64,000 nucleotides of DNA from Archilochus colubris (Eukaryota > Chordata > Aves > Apodiformes > Trochilidae), in contig CM041090.1 of assembly GCA_023079485.1 (NCBI GenBank), forward strand, positions 33,568,874 through 33,632,873, written 5' to 3'. The position numbers and the translations under genes are program-made. The notes under the pieces are model-generated. The model was not told the DNA's origin, made no database searches, and saw only the letters and a program-made list of their open reading frames with translations. Positions 1 to 12,126 of the stretch are shown piece after piece (position 1 is the stretch's first letter; each line of letters begins with the position of its first letter).

Positions 1-2667
1 ATATACTTACACAAACACACATGTGCCCATTTGAAAGGAGTTTTGCCATGTTAAGAGCTCAGCATGAGGATATCTTCCAGTCAACAGAAGCTATCAAAGA
101 GAATGCAGTATACCAAGGGGCATGACCAAGAACTAGAGGCAGCATTGAAAATAAGTAATATGAGAGAATTTTTTCAAAGAAATTGAAGTGGGAGAAGTAG
201 GGTTTTTTACTTCTTTTTTTTGCTCTAACAGTAATGGGTGTAATTAAGGGCAGCCAAAAGCACGTCCTGATTTGTTTGACTCACTGAGAGCCCCAATAGC
301 TGCCTCATGTTCAGCTGTACCAGAAGCCAGCCTGGTTTGCAGGGTAGGACAAGGCTGGGGTATAACTGGTGAATAGCCCTCTTTCCAAGGATCCCCTCTT
401 TTACTCCTGAGCCACCAGTCTCTCTTCAGCGTTTGACACTTCTGGAGAGTTTCCCTTCCCCCCATGGGTTTTCCATATTGCTATTTTGGGGAGGTTTCAG
501 AAGTGCAGAGCAACCTTCTCCTGTTCAGCTTCTCTCTGACTGTAAAAAAGCCCCCCTGCACCACTAACTGTCTGACTGGTATTAAATTATCAATCAGAGC
601 TCCTTCAGTAGGAGAGTGAGTTGATTGCATCGCTTTGTGGAGGATAAAAATAGGCAGCATGACAGACAAGGGTAGGAGAGAGGGCTGAGACAAGGTAACA
701 AAGGCAGGGGCACTTTCACTGTGACTGGAGTTGGTATCTTCACCTGCAGGCAGCAGGGATTGCTGAAAAAGAATCTTGTTTCTGTAATCGATGGAAATGT
801 CAATGGCTGTGTCTGAATTCATGCTGATGACCTTCATCTGTTAGGCAGGGAATGAGACACTGGATGCTGCCAATTTCTCTGCAGCAACCTAAAAACTGCT
901 AGTCACCAGCCTACAACCCCTGCCTGCTTCTTCAGCTGCCTCCAGAACACAACCCTGCGCCCCAGCATTCCCGGAGGCACAAGGAGCTCCCTGGCCTCTG
1001 ACAGGAGGGAAACCAGCTCCTTGCAATTTTCTCAGCTGTTAAAGAAGTGCGGCACCCTCCAACCCTTCTCTGCTGAACCCCCAGACCCTGCCCACCCCCT
1101 TCCAGCTGCTCCACTCCTAATCCAGACTTTGACACCCTCGCTGCACCAAGCCCACCAGCATGGTCCATACTGCACGGCAGCTCTCCCTCCAGACCTCTCC
1201 AAGAACTGACCAGCTCACTGCTGCTCGTAGCCCAGTCAGGGCTGACAAGCGGAGCCTGGAGTCATTTGCCAGATCGTGTGTCCTGCAGCAGGGAGGAGGT
1301 GGGATTTGCCTCCTTTGGCCCAGGAGCCATCCCGCCTGTGGCTGCCAGCTCATCCCGTGCCGCTCTCTCTGCTCCCCGCCCCGGGCTGGCCCGGGGGAGC
1401 GCAGCCATCTGGCAGCTCCTACGTGTGAGTGATGCTGCTAAAGAAATGAGGATCTCACATTCAGATCCCTTTTTTTGCAAAAGTGACAATCAAGTGTATG
1501 CTGCCTGGGCTGGGAAAATGAGGTTTGCCAGGATTAATAGAGCTTCATATCTGTTTGGTGGAATTAAAAAAAAAAAAAAAAAAATCAATAGGGGCAAATT
1601 TCCCTGCAATTCCAGGCAATTCTGGGACCAGAATTCAGCTTTTCTGGGGATACACCCAACTCTGCATGGGTGAGTGGTGAGAAAGGATCCAATTATCAGA
1701 AGCATTTCAGAAGATTATGATGTAGTAGTTTTATCTAAATATAAGTCAAAGTGTAGCTTTGGGTAGTGGGTTTATATCCCTTATCTTGAGATGGGCATGT
1801 GCTCTGGTAGCAGACCAGAAACAGATCCCCTTTTCACTGGTACAAATATATATATATTGAGAGATACATCTCATTCCTGAGATCCATACATAGAAGAAAT
1901 TGAAATTTAATGACACCTGTAAAAAAGCTGAGCATTTCATATAGATGAGTTTTGTGAAATAACAATGTGATGCTTGAGTCTCTCTCTTACTGATACTCCT
2001 TTAGCCCTTTTTCCAGCCCTTTACTAACATTGGGAAAAAATGTGTCTTTCTAGAATAACATTCATGTGAGTGCAGTGTCACTAAGAACTTCACAAGACAA
2101 ATATCAAATGCAAAAGGCTCCAGCCGCTGGGTAAGGCAAACCAATTCACTTGACTCTGTCATCTCTGTGACTGTCCCAGTGGTATGTGGACAACACAGCT
2201 TTCTTTTCTAAATGAGAATAAACTTGGAGATTCAAGGCCAAAGTTACTGCTGGTGCAACCAAGTGACTCTTCCACTGACTTGAAGAATTTGAGCCAGAAT
2301 GTAGCAGAACCAAATCAGACCCAAATCCAGCCTGATGGTTTTAGGTCAAATTATGAGTTAGATAAAGCCTGACAGGGAAAAATCAAGCATGCCCAAAACT
2401 ATTTTAAAGACAATTTTAATTGCATGTGATAACGCAGCATAAATCATCTTGAAAATCCAACTAGGTGTTCTTCAAACAGACACTAAAAGCAAAAGAGTGA
2501 AATCTGCTTGTTTATCAGCACCGGGATCTGATCCTGGGCAAGCTGCATGAGACTGCAGCAGGACCTCAGCCTTGGAAGCCAGGGGTGATGTCTGCAGCAG
2601 CAAGGTGTTTGCAGAGAGGAGCTGTGCTATGAGAAATAGAGCTGTAGGCTCAGTTATTCATGAATCC
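1..2667. other. Gene-poor flank, no supported gene
   Basis: I see no exon with a convincing protein match and good splice sites here. The open frames are short, overlap on both strands and show no recognisable protein. A run of 19 A lies at 1566-1584. A somewhat GC-richer patch around 1330-1420 is too short and too poor in CpG to call a CpG island. Confidence 0.6.
1566..1584. repeat. Poly(A) homopolymer run
   Basis: An uninterrupted run of 19 A. I see no recognisable retroposon body directly upstream, so it may be a simple repeat or the tail of a worn-out insertion. Confidence 0.9.
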
Positions 2668-2999
2668 TAGGGAGATCCTTTCAGTATCTGAAGGAGGCCT
2701 ACAGGAAAGCTGAAGGTGGATTTTTTAGGATGTCAGGTAGTGATAGGACTAGGGGGAATGGATTCAAATTAGAGGAGAGTAGATTTAGATGAGATGTTAG
2801 GAAGAAGTTCTTCACCATGAGGGTGGTGAGACACTGGAACAGATTGCCCTGAGAGGTGGTGGAAGCCCCATCCCTGGAAGTTTTTAAGGCCAGGCTGGAC
2901 AGGAACCTGATCTAGTGGGAAGTATCCCTGCCCATGACAAGGGGGTTGGAACTGGATGATCTTAGAGGTCCCTTCCAACCCTGAAATTCTATGATCAGT
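2668..2999 (+). mobile_element. CR1 LINE, 3' end (5'-truncated copy)
   Basis: The segment follows the avian CR1 3' region closely: 'tcagtatctgaagg', 'gatgttaggaagaa', 'gagacactggaacag', 'ccatccctggaag', and finally 'ggttggaactggatgatct' with 'gtcccttccaacc' and the 'attctatgat' tail. It is plus-oriented, about 330 bp, and lacks the reverse transcriptase region. It is a dead 5'-truncated copy, as most CR1 copies are. CR1 is the dominant LINE of birds and also occurs in other reptiles, so this is good evidence for the kind of genome. Confidence 0.93.
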
Positions 3000-5900
3000 G
3001 GGGATCCTTGTCAAAAGCTGTGGAACATGATGGAAACAGAAAATAGGAGCTCTGATAGTTAGATGAGGACGAGCTCTGTTCATTACCCAGTGACAGCAGG
3101 ACCTTGCCTTTGAAAGCCACTGACATGCTTCTCCAAACTCCACGCGGTGATGATCAGAAATGTCACAATTTCTGTGACATTAGGGGATTAATGCCACCTA
3201 CTGAATGACCCATTCTGGCATGTAATGCAAATGCATGGACTGAGCTCAATGCTGTGCAGCCCTGGCCTGCAAGAGTTCATGGGGCACTGAACCAGAAAGA
3301 GACAAAGGTGGGCAGGGATGCCGGTGGGAGAGAAATATGTTCCTTGTGACAATTGGCTGCCAGCAAGAAGACAGCTGTACTCTCAGGTACATTGACTCAA
3401 GAGAAACAAAGTCTAATACACCCAGAAGTTAAGGAGGGATGGGCAAGGCATGGTCTGAATCAGCTATCACTCCTATTGAAGTGCAATTTTTAAATAACAG
3501 ATGGATACAAACTTTAATAAACATAGTGCATACTGGCAACTGCTTGGCTTTAGTTGGTATCTTTCTGTACAAGCAACAGCAAATGAGTCAAGACAGTCAC
3601 AGCATGAAGAGAGTCCCACAGGTAAGGTCTGTAGGAAATGGTTCCCTCATTAGCTCCAGATACAGCCAGCATCCAGTTGCCTGAAATGCCAGAGGGATGT
3701 CACCCTCCTCCTGACACATCCTCATCTTGCCTGAAGCTCCCATGGCTGACATGTCTCATGCTCCCAGTGACACCTCAGGCCCTCTCCTCGCATTCAAACA
3801 CCTGCTGCCTAATGAGGTATGGGATTTGCCCAGAGCAGAACTCCAAGCAATACATTTTCCATGAGCCATTTTGTTCCATATACGGAGGCTGCCTTTTTAT
3901 TCACAAGGGGAAGAAGAAAGAGATTTTTCTTCCTATCTCAGGGAAATGCTGCCGTCAGGTCTCCCATTGCTGAGTAGGAAGGTCTAATGATTGTTCCCTA
4001 AACAGAACTACTCTGCTCTTTGCAGAGATGCTCTACACTAAGTTACTTTCTTGTTGCCTGAGGCATTGCACTTTTTCAGTGATACCAATGCTGGCAACAT
4101 ATTTATCCCAAAGCTTTTAGGGCCCTACGTTATTCTTTTAACTCACAGGTATATAATGTGTCCTTGCAACCTCCTGACATTCCAAGCCAACACAAAATCA
4201 ATAAAGCACATTGAATACCAGCCAGCTTAAATAATTAACCCAGCTGCAAGCATCATTATAACACTGACAGAAGAGTGCTACTGTTAAACAGTCAGAAGTG
4301 TCATTTACCCTCAACCTGGTCCATCACCTGGTCCTCTTTGGGGTATTTCAGACTGATTCCTTTCCATCGTGTCACTTTTGCAGCAAAGGGGAATCTTTTA
4401 TAAGCTGAGAAAGGGCCACAGTAGCAGCCGACGTGATTTATGTTTAATAAAGACTCTTTAGCACTAGGGAAGAGGGGCCCTGCCAAATCTCAGGCGTCTT
4501 TGGAGTCACTGCTATTGTTCCTGGGGCAGGAGCACTTTTTAGGTTCCCTCTCCATCTCTCCAGACAAAAGGACAGCTGTACGCTTGGCTGGCTCCGGACG
4601 GGGCTCTTTGTGCATGATTAGTACCCAGTGCACATCATTCATGGCTCTTGAATAAAGATGACCTCTCACAGGATGGGATGGGGGGGAAAAAAGCCTCTTT
4701 ATTCAGCGGGGCTTGAATTAGCATAAGGACAAGAATTTGTTCCTGGGAAGTCACAGGAAGAGCTAGATAAATAAATAAGCAAACTACAGGTTCTCTGCAA
4801 TTACTTGGTCCTCAAAAGTTGGGCCCAGGAGCTGTAAGAACAATGGGAAGCTGTCCCCACAGGCAGTCACTAACATGCGTGTCACCCCTCACGCCCCAGG
4901 CTGAGCTCACTCTGGCCCATCCATCCATCTGCAGCTGGGAAAATGCTTTGTCACGGAGGTTGTGGCCCAAAAGTGGGAGAAATGAAGCATGCAGTGTGGC
5001 CAAAGTGAACTAATTTCCACCACCTGATCTTTCCAACTCTCAGGCAGGCAGGACAATGCTGTGGTCAGTGCCTCTTGGAGTGGCAGTAGTATTTGCCCTT
5101 TTTTTTTCCCAGTCCTGTGTGCAGACGGGTGGGTCAGGCAGTGAGCTATGCAAACAGACAATGACATACCAAATTTTTTCACATGCTGGGTTTCCTAGCT
5201 GATGAAAGGCAATTCAGCAGCTTATCACCATGTATGCTGCTGCAATTAAGAACCCTGGGAGCAACAGCAAATGAAGCTCTCCTCCCCCAGCCCCCTCCTC
5301 CTCCCATCCCTCCCCCATGCCCATAGGAACAGGCTGTCTCTCACCACCCACCACACCAGCACAATTGCAACCCTTATACTCAGTGCTCTGCTCCACCAAA
5401 TTTGCTCTGACCTAGCAGCCAAGGGCATGGCAATATGCACCAGGGTGTCCTCCAGACCCAACCTTCACATCAGATTAGTTTTCAGCTGAAGTCCTGCTGT
5501 GTCAACATTAATGTCCCTTAGAAACACGAATTTCTCTCCTGGAAGGCTTAGCAACAGCAGAGTTAGCTTGGGTTTGAAATTAGCTAGAGGCAGCAGAGAA
5601 GGAACAAGACAGGGTTTTAAATTAAATTAAATTCCAAAACTGTATTTAATACAGTGTTTCCACCTTCTTTAGTTTTCTCAGTACTCCCAGCAGTTGCTGG
5701 TTTTCTGCAGGTTTCACCTCCTGAAAACTATTCCTTCCTTTTTTTTTCCTTTTTAACTGCACCTTTTTACTGAAAAAAACTGAAAGTGCAGCCCTTGCTG
5801 TAGTTGGAAGTTCCAAATGATGGAAGCAAACAAATGAAAAATTAGACACTGTTTTATGGCTTCTGATTTTCAGGTCATTACTGTTACACTCTGCATTCAG

Positions 5901-7101
5901 TAGAGCAATGAACAAGGGAGGCTCTTCACTCTCACTCCTGTGTGTTGGTAAAGCTTCATGAGTCTCCAAGGAAGCTGCAACAGAAAAATGCATAAAAACA
6001 CAAAATAAGGTTAAATGCTGAGGTGGCATCTGACTCCTTCAATGATCTGAATTACTTTGGGGTGCTGATCAGCACAGGTCAACTATAGACACAGGCAGCA
6101 ATGTCATTCACACAGATGAGCCTTAGTGTCCTCATTCTTAAAAGCATGAGAGGTCAAGTGACTCTCATGACTTGCCCCAGTTGTGTGCTTTGTCACTGGA
6201 AAGCTGGGAGCAGAGCACCACCATTTCATGTAAACCATGCACCCACAGAGAAGGACATGACACATTGAAGACTTCTGACAATAGGTTGCCAAAGAATATT
6301 GGTGGAGCAAAGATATTTCCTGTTGTGCATTAGTCTTTGGACTCCAGTGACAGAAAATGAGCTATCTGAAAGCTATTTCCAGGAAAACCACTTGCATGTT
6401 CCTCCCACTCTTGGCTTTTTCCAGCTCCCTGCCCTACACATCACATGTGTCTCGTTTGTCACTGTTTATCACCGAGAGAAAGAAAAGATTACCCCAAGTT
6501 TAATAGACTGGGATAAACTCAACATTTCCAAGAGATATCTCTGATATATGTGATCACACGTGCACCATTAACAGCCCTGTTGGATTTGCAGCAAATCAAT
6601 GAATGAGTCCATAAAGGGCTGAAATACGATAAAAGTCTGTGAATGGGGCTGTAAGAAAGCTCAAGTGCCTCAAAGAAGCAGTAAAACTGAATGAAGGGAC
6701 TTCTGAGAAGAGCAGCTAGTGGGAAAAATCATCAACAGTTCTTGTTATTTAAGAATGTTATTAATACAAGGGAACTCCTGCCATCCTTAGATGTACTCTG
6801 CCACTGCTTCATTATGGAAATGCTTCCCTCAGGCCCCATCTGTCTGTTTTTCTGCTGCAGATGAAGTTGACCCAAGGGGAATTCATTACTACACATCCAT
6901 GGCACAGCAAGCCTTGCTGCAGATCAGCCAGCACAGCCTGATGTGTGCTGCCTCAAGAGGCTCTGACAAACACGTGGCAGACAGGACTCCAACATCAAGA
7001 AGGTTTTCATGTGACAGTCGCTGCTTCCTTCTCATGCAGCTGGACATCTTGGCAGCAGTCAGGAGGTTTGGGAGGGTGATATGATTCATGTAGGGGTTTG
7101 G
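3000..7101. other. Gene-poor flank
   Basis: No gene supported. There is one perfect octamer ATGCAAAT at 3225-3232, which is not meaningful alone, and short T- or A-rich patches near 4680 and 5100. The open frames here do not resemble any protein I recognise and lack convincing splice-site partners. Confidence 0.55.
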
Positions 7102-7410
7102 TGTTGCGGGAGGAGCCATTATTGCTCCTGATGCTCGATGAGTCGCTGGTCTCTTCCAGGAACTCTAGCCACCACACACGCTTCCGGGGTAGAAGTGTGC
7201 TGGGTAGAGCCTTTCTGCTCCAGTGGCCCGACGATGCTGGCCTCTCCATGCCTCCTGCCAGAGTGAGCTAGGTCTCCTCTGTGGGTGTGTGTTCCACCTT
7301 TATTGGCCCCCCGGTTGTTGTGGGGTGTTGGGGTGGTTTGGTTGGGTGGTTGTGTTTTTGTTTGGCTTGGAACACATTCCAGAAGGACAGGAATCACAGT
7401 GTGTGTTTGG
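7102..7410 (-). mobile_element. Possible retroviral-type LTR remnant
   Basis: Read on the minus strand, the segment has an AATAAA hexamer at about 7299-7304, then roughly 200 bp of GC-rich sequence that ends 'cctcccgcaaca' at 7102, which is the CA terminus expected of an LTR. The plus end therefore begins TGTTGCGGG. The other end is unclear: it runs into a G/T-rich tract, and the short word 'gtttgg' occurs both beside 7102 and near 7406-7411, which could be a target duplication or chance. I cannot name a family. A structured but non-LTR sequence is an alternative. Confidence 0.3.
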
Positions 7411-10400
7411 ATCAGGTACTATCCTGCATGCAGGAAGGACAGGAGAGCTGCTGACAAAGGAGATGCCTCCACTGGGAAATCAGACAAGATGTTGCAGGTC
7501 TCAAATGAGGAAATTTATATATTTATCTCTCATCTTCCATCATTATTCTGTAAGCATTCACTTATTAACTATGCCGTACATCTGGGAGTACTAAGGCAGG
7601 CTTCACTAGTTAGTGTTTGTCAAAAAAAACTGGGACAGAAAATATGAAGTATTTTGTTAAAGGCCAATCAGAAGTCACAAGCAGACCTCCTGCATGTTTT
7701 CCAGTATTCATGACAAACAAACAAAATCCAAACCAAGAGTGGAGTTAGGCTTTGCTGGCATGAAGGAGAAAACAAAAATGTGTAGGGACAGATTTGGCAC
7801 AAAACCAAAATCTCTCTTTTCTTTTGGTGAGGCAGAGGGGTGAGACCCCCACCTGTAAGTAAGCCAGGGCCCAGCTCACCATCAGATGGCAAACGTGGCA
7901 CTGTTTAAATGTGCAAATGAATTAGGTGCAATGAATAATCTTATGGCTTAAATGTGTCATGTCATGAATCAGGGAGATGAGAGGTGGGCAGAAGCTGTGT
8001 GCTAAACTTTAACTTCAACTTGGAAGATTTGCACAGTACCAGGATTACCTGGCAAACCTCATCCCAGGTACCCTTGAACTGGGTCAAGCAAGCAGCTAAA
8101 GTTATCTTCTTGCCAAATGGATCAGTCACATAAAAACTGTCTGTAATGTTACACACCCATATGACTCAGGCTCCTAGCATCTTCAATTTTATTCCACAAT
8201 AAAAAGAAATACAGAGAGGTCCTCACATCCATGGCCAACAGTGTTTATGATTTCTGTCATCTTACAGGTTACAGTGCCAGTACAGCATGACTGGCATCTT
8301 TGCATTAGTTCTCTTCTCTCCAGTTGGGATGGCTGGACTTACAAAAAGGAGATGATCAATGTTTCTGGGAGACTTTGCCCTGCAAAGCCCCATCATTCCT
8401 ATGCTGTTGTTTTGAGAGGGTGAGGTCTTGGGAGAGGAGACATGGCATGTGCCTGCACGGTGCCAAGAGTATTCCCAGCAGAGGATGAGCTCAGTGCTTT
8501 TCTGGCAGGATGTCAGGCAAACATCAGCTTGGGAAAAATTTGGGGAAAGAAATGCTTTCCACTCCATGGCACGCGTGCTCCAAGCTCTGAAGCACCACAT
8601 CCTGCAAGAGGGCTGCCCCAGGAAGGGGACCCATTGTCTCCTCTCCAGTATGCACATGGTTACCAGTGTGCAGTGGTTAGGTTTTTTCACATATCCATGG
8701 AGCTGACTCCTTGGTCTTTTGGGCTTTTTCCATCTTTATTAACCCCAGCAGTGGTTCACGGATGCAGTCCTGCAGGGCACATGGAGCAGGAAGGACTATG
8801 GTAGTGTGCAAGGGACCAGAGCTCGTGAAAGAGACCCTGCAGCACTGGTGGCATGGGCAGCCCAGTAATATGGGATTTCAAAGGTTGTTTTCTGCACTAT
8901 CTTTTGCATTGTAAAACTTGAGGCTTTTAGTTTGCTGCAGTGGAAAAGCTGTGGTGCTTTCCCTGTCTCCTGCTGTCTTCATGGGGACTCTTTCCAGCAC
9001 CTTGAATTTCTAACCTGCTTCTTACTTGAAAGTATTTCAGTGTGGGGATGTGAACTCAGCCTGGTCTGCACCCTGTGAAAAGCAATTCAGGAACTTCCAT
9101 CTTCTAGCAACTTGGCATTTGTGTGTCACTGGGTGGAAAGAGATATCTTCAGGACACCACACATCTCCTGCATTGCCCTTAGCTGCTGCACATCCAGTGT
9201 GAAAACATAGACAAACTCACACACCCATACTTTCTAGAGTATAAATAGGCTTCAAAGACCTCAGCAAAAAAGAGTGGCTTCAAGCCTCAACACAGACTTT
9301 AAAGCAATGAATCCTCGTCTTTGCTGTAGTATGGCAAATTGACACAGTGTTTACAAACATTTGCAGGCGTAGCATGGTAAAACAAATGCCTCCAGTCCTC
9401 CAGCAAAATGCACGATTTATTTTCTTTTTCACACACAAATATTTGTGCTGTTCTGTCTTTGAGAGCTGCTGAGTGAGCTCAGTGAAGCAGCTCTCCATCC
9501 GGCTCGGCCCAGGAGCTCTGGCTGTTCCCAGCACTGTGTGAGCACAGAGATAATGTGAGTGGTCAAACTGGGACCAAGCCTGGCTCCTGCAGTGCAAATC
9601 ATCCTGTAAAAATTGGTTTTGTACAGGCTGTTATCTTTCTGAATGGAAGGAAGGTTATTTTTATCCTACATAAAACCCATCAGGGCTTTTTTCCTTTTTG
9701 CTAAGAAATAATAAGATAGAGTTTATAGTTCATCCCTTTGCTGTGATGGACAGATATATGAAGGAAATTTGATGAAAAGCTTGTGAGCATCTGATCTGGG
9801 AGTACAAGAATCCCCTAAAATTGTCCCATCCCCTCCTTTTCCCTCCTCTGCTGCTGCCGTCAGTGCTGGGGCAGCAGGGCCATGGGGGGATGCCAGGTCC
9901 CTTTGCCCCACAGTGTGTGGGGTGGGAAAATGCAAGGGAGCATTCTTTTTCTTTTCCCACCCACCCTGCACCAAAGCAGCTCGCAGAAGATTGCTGGGGG
10001 AAACAGTTCATGCAGCCCATTGAACCACCATCTGAAAAAAGTGCAGATAAATGTAAACACAGTTTCCTTCCGGCCCACAGCATTAGCAAGGGGTTTTCAC
10101 TGGAAATGGATGGGGTAGGGATATGTATATATTCCTACAGCAGAGGGGAATCTGCTGCATCACCTCCACTGCTGTAAGCCTCCGGGCAGATTCCTATTTT
10201 AGGGAGATAATTCTCCTAGGCCCCAGGGCATGGCGGCTGCCCTTGCCAGGGTAGGATGTATGTGAGAATGTGGGTGCAGAGAGAGGAGGTCAGTTTTGGG
10301 GAGGCCTGGCATCCTCACTCCAATAAAGGCAGCAGGGGAAACAGGGCAGCAAACCAGCACCAAACAGCAGAAGCACAGCAGGGTTGATGCAGATGAATAC

Positions 10401-12028
10401 AGCATGTACAGGGGACCCCAAACAGAGGGAGGGCTCAGCCACCTCAGCCTGGGGCAGATCCCAGAGCATCTTTGTCCAAGCAACAAGAAATTGGCCTCTA
10501 TTTCTGCCCTAAAGCATGTTTCCACTCATCATTGCTTCTATATCCACGCTCCATTTGTTTAAACCAATGGCACAATCCCTGTCTGAGTGGTAAATGCTCA
10601 TATTTGCTGACCAAGGCAGGCTCAGCTGGCAGGGGGATGAGACCCTGCAGATCTCTGCTGCCTGTCACGCATTTGTATTCAGCCTTCCCTTCCTTCAGAC
10701 AGACCCAGGCAGCTCATCCTTCCATCTGGAGGATTAGTTTGCACACATGACATGGTTACCTGAGATAGCCCAGGACTGGTTTCAATGACTCAGGAGCTTC
10801 CTCTGTTCCTAATGGTCACACAGACTTTCAAGACAGAAGCACCAAGCTCTACCTGTACGTTGTTTCTGAGGGCCAGATTTTTGAGCAAACAGGGGCACAG
10901 CTGGGAACACTGCCAATGGATGCAATGAACAGTTGTGAGAAGGGATCTGCCACCTGGCCATTAGCAGGCATAAGAGTGCATATATAGACCTGATTTATTT
11001 CCTTTTGTGGAAAGTTCTCATGGTGGGGTTTGCACCCTAGGGACCCTCTGCAGCTGTGGATGCAGCACCCTGAGATGCAGGAGCTGAATGCACCAGGCCT
11101 TTGATCTCCCCTCCAGGGACCTTCCCAGGGCTACCCCACGTTTCCACCCTCTCCATGCTTGGTAGGCAGTGAGACATGAAGCCTCTCTAAGGGCAGGCAG
11201 GAGGAAAAGGGAGACCACAGGGACAGTAGCAGGAGATAGGGGCGTGCTTGGGGGCTGTGGCACCCCAGCAACCCTGGACAGGGATCGCTTGCCATGAAGG
11301 CTGTGTTATGTTTGTCAGACACATCTAATTTTTCTTTCTTTTCCTGCCTGAGCTGTGTCTAACTGCCTGCCCATATGTTGTCTCACAGGCAGCTCTGGGC
11401 ACCTGGGGTGCAGTGTGCCTGCGGTCAGATGGTGAGTGGCTTCACCCACACAGGGAGCTGGCTCCAAGTTCATCCTCAGGTGTTGGCTCTGCTTTCCCAT
11501 TGCCTGTGTCACCAGCTTTCACCACATGCTAGCCCTGACTCTGGCATTATGCCCTACCAAGAGTTTCTGGGGCACCCTACTGCAGCTTACAGACCTGGCA
11601 CTGTTCTGATATTGGCCTCTTTGGGATGCTTAAAGTGAACAGCAAAGCCTTCCCCATTTTGCAGAGTTCTGCTGATCAGAGTTCTGCTCTCACGCTTAAC
11701 TGGGAGCTTGCCTTGCTTCCGTGATGGCTTCATTTCTATTTTCATGCTGTGTTTCCAACCTCCCACCCCAAAGATGCAAATGTCTGTAAAAAAGCAACCC
11801 CTGTGCAGGCATTATTTCCATGGTGTCTTATAACCCTGAACGATATTGAAATTGCCCAACCCGGGACTCCTTTATGGTCATTATCCAGCTGCAACTTCAA
11901 GGGGGCTGAGAGGGATGCCGTGCTGCTCTCATCTCGGGAAGAAAGGAAAGAGAACAACCAGCCCCGATTAAAAGAAAGCTTTTTTTTTTTTTTTTTTTTT
12001 TCCTAAAGCGGTCTCCGCATGCAAAGAT
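7411..12028. other. Gene-poor flank
   Basis: No gene supported. A TATA-like word occurs near 9238-9247 without other core-promoter signals. A 22-base T run lies at 11980-12001. Short open frames on both strands look like chance frames. Confidence 0.55.
11980..12001. repeat. Poly(T) homopolymer run
   Basis: An uninterrupted run of 22 T, which could be the poly(A) tail of a minus-strand insertion. I do not see a recognisable element body next to it. Confidence 0.9.
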
Positions 12029-12112
12029 TTGGTTCAAGGAGCATTAAAATCACTGCTGTCAGTTCAGAAAGAAGGGGCTGAAGGAAATCTGGGCCATTGG
12101 CATTGTGCGAGG

Positions 12113-12126
12113 GTTGCTATGGCAAT
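12113..12126. promoter_or_regulatory. RFX X-box-like motif
   Basis: GTTGCTATGGCAAT is one base from the palindromic RFX-family X-box GTTGCTATGGCAAC. RFX factors bind such sites in ciliary-gene promoters and enhancers. It sits in a stretch (about 12010-12440) of ordinary base composition with no repeat signature and no recognised gene nearby. Function is inferred from the motif only. Confidence 0.45.

Noticed and set aside
481..837. 118-codon minus-strand open frame
   Set aside because: No match I recognise and a mixed, non-coding-like composition; likely chance.
2769..3143. 124-codon minus-strand open frame
   Set aside because: It runs antisense across the CR1 3' end.
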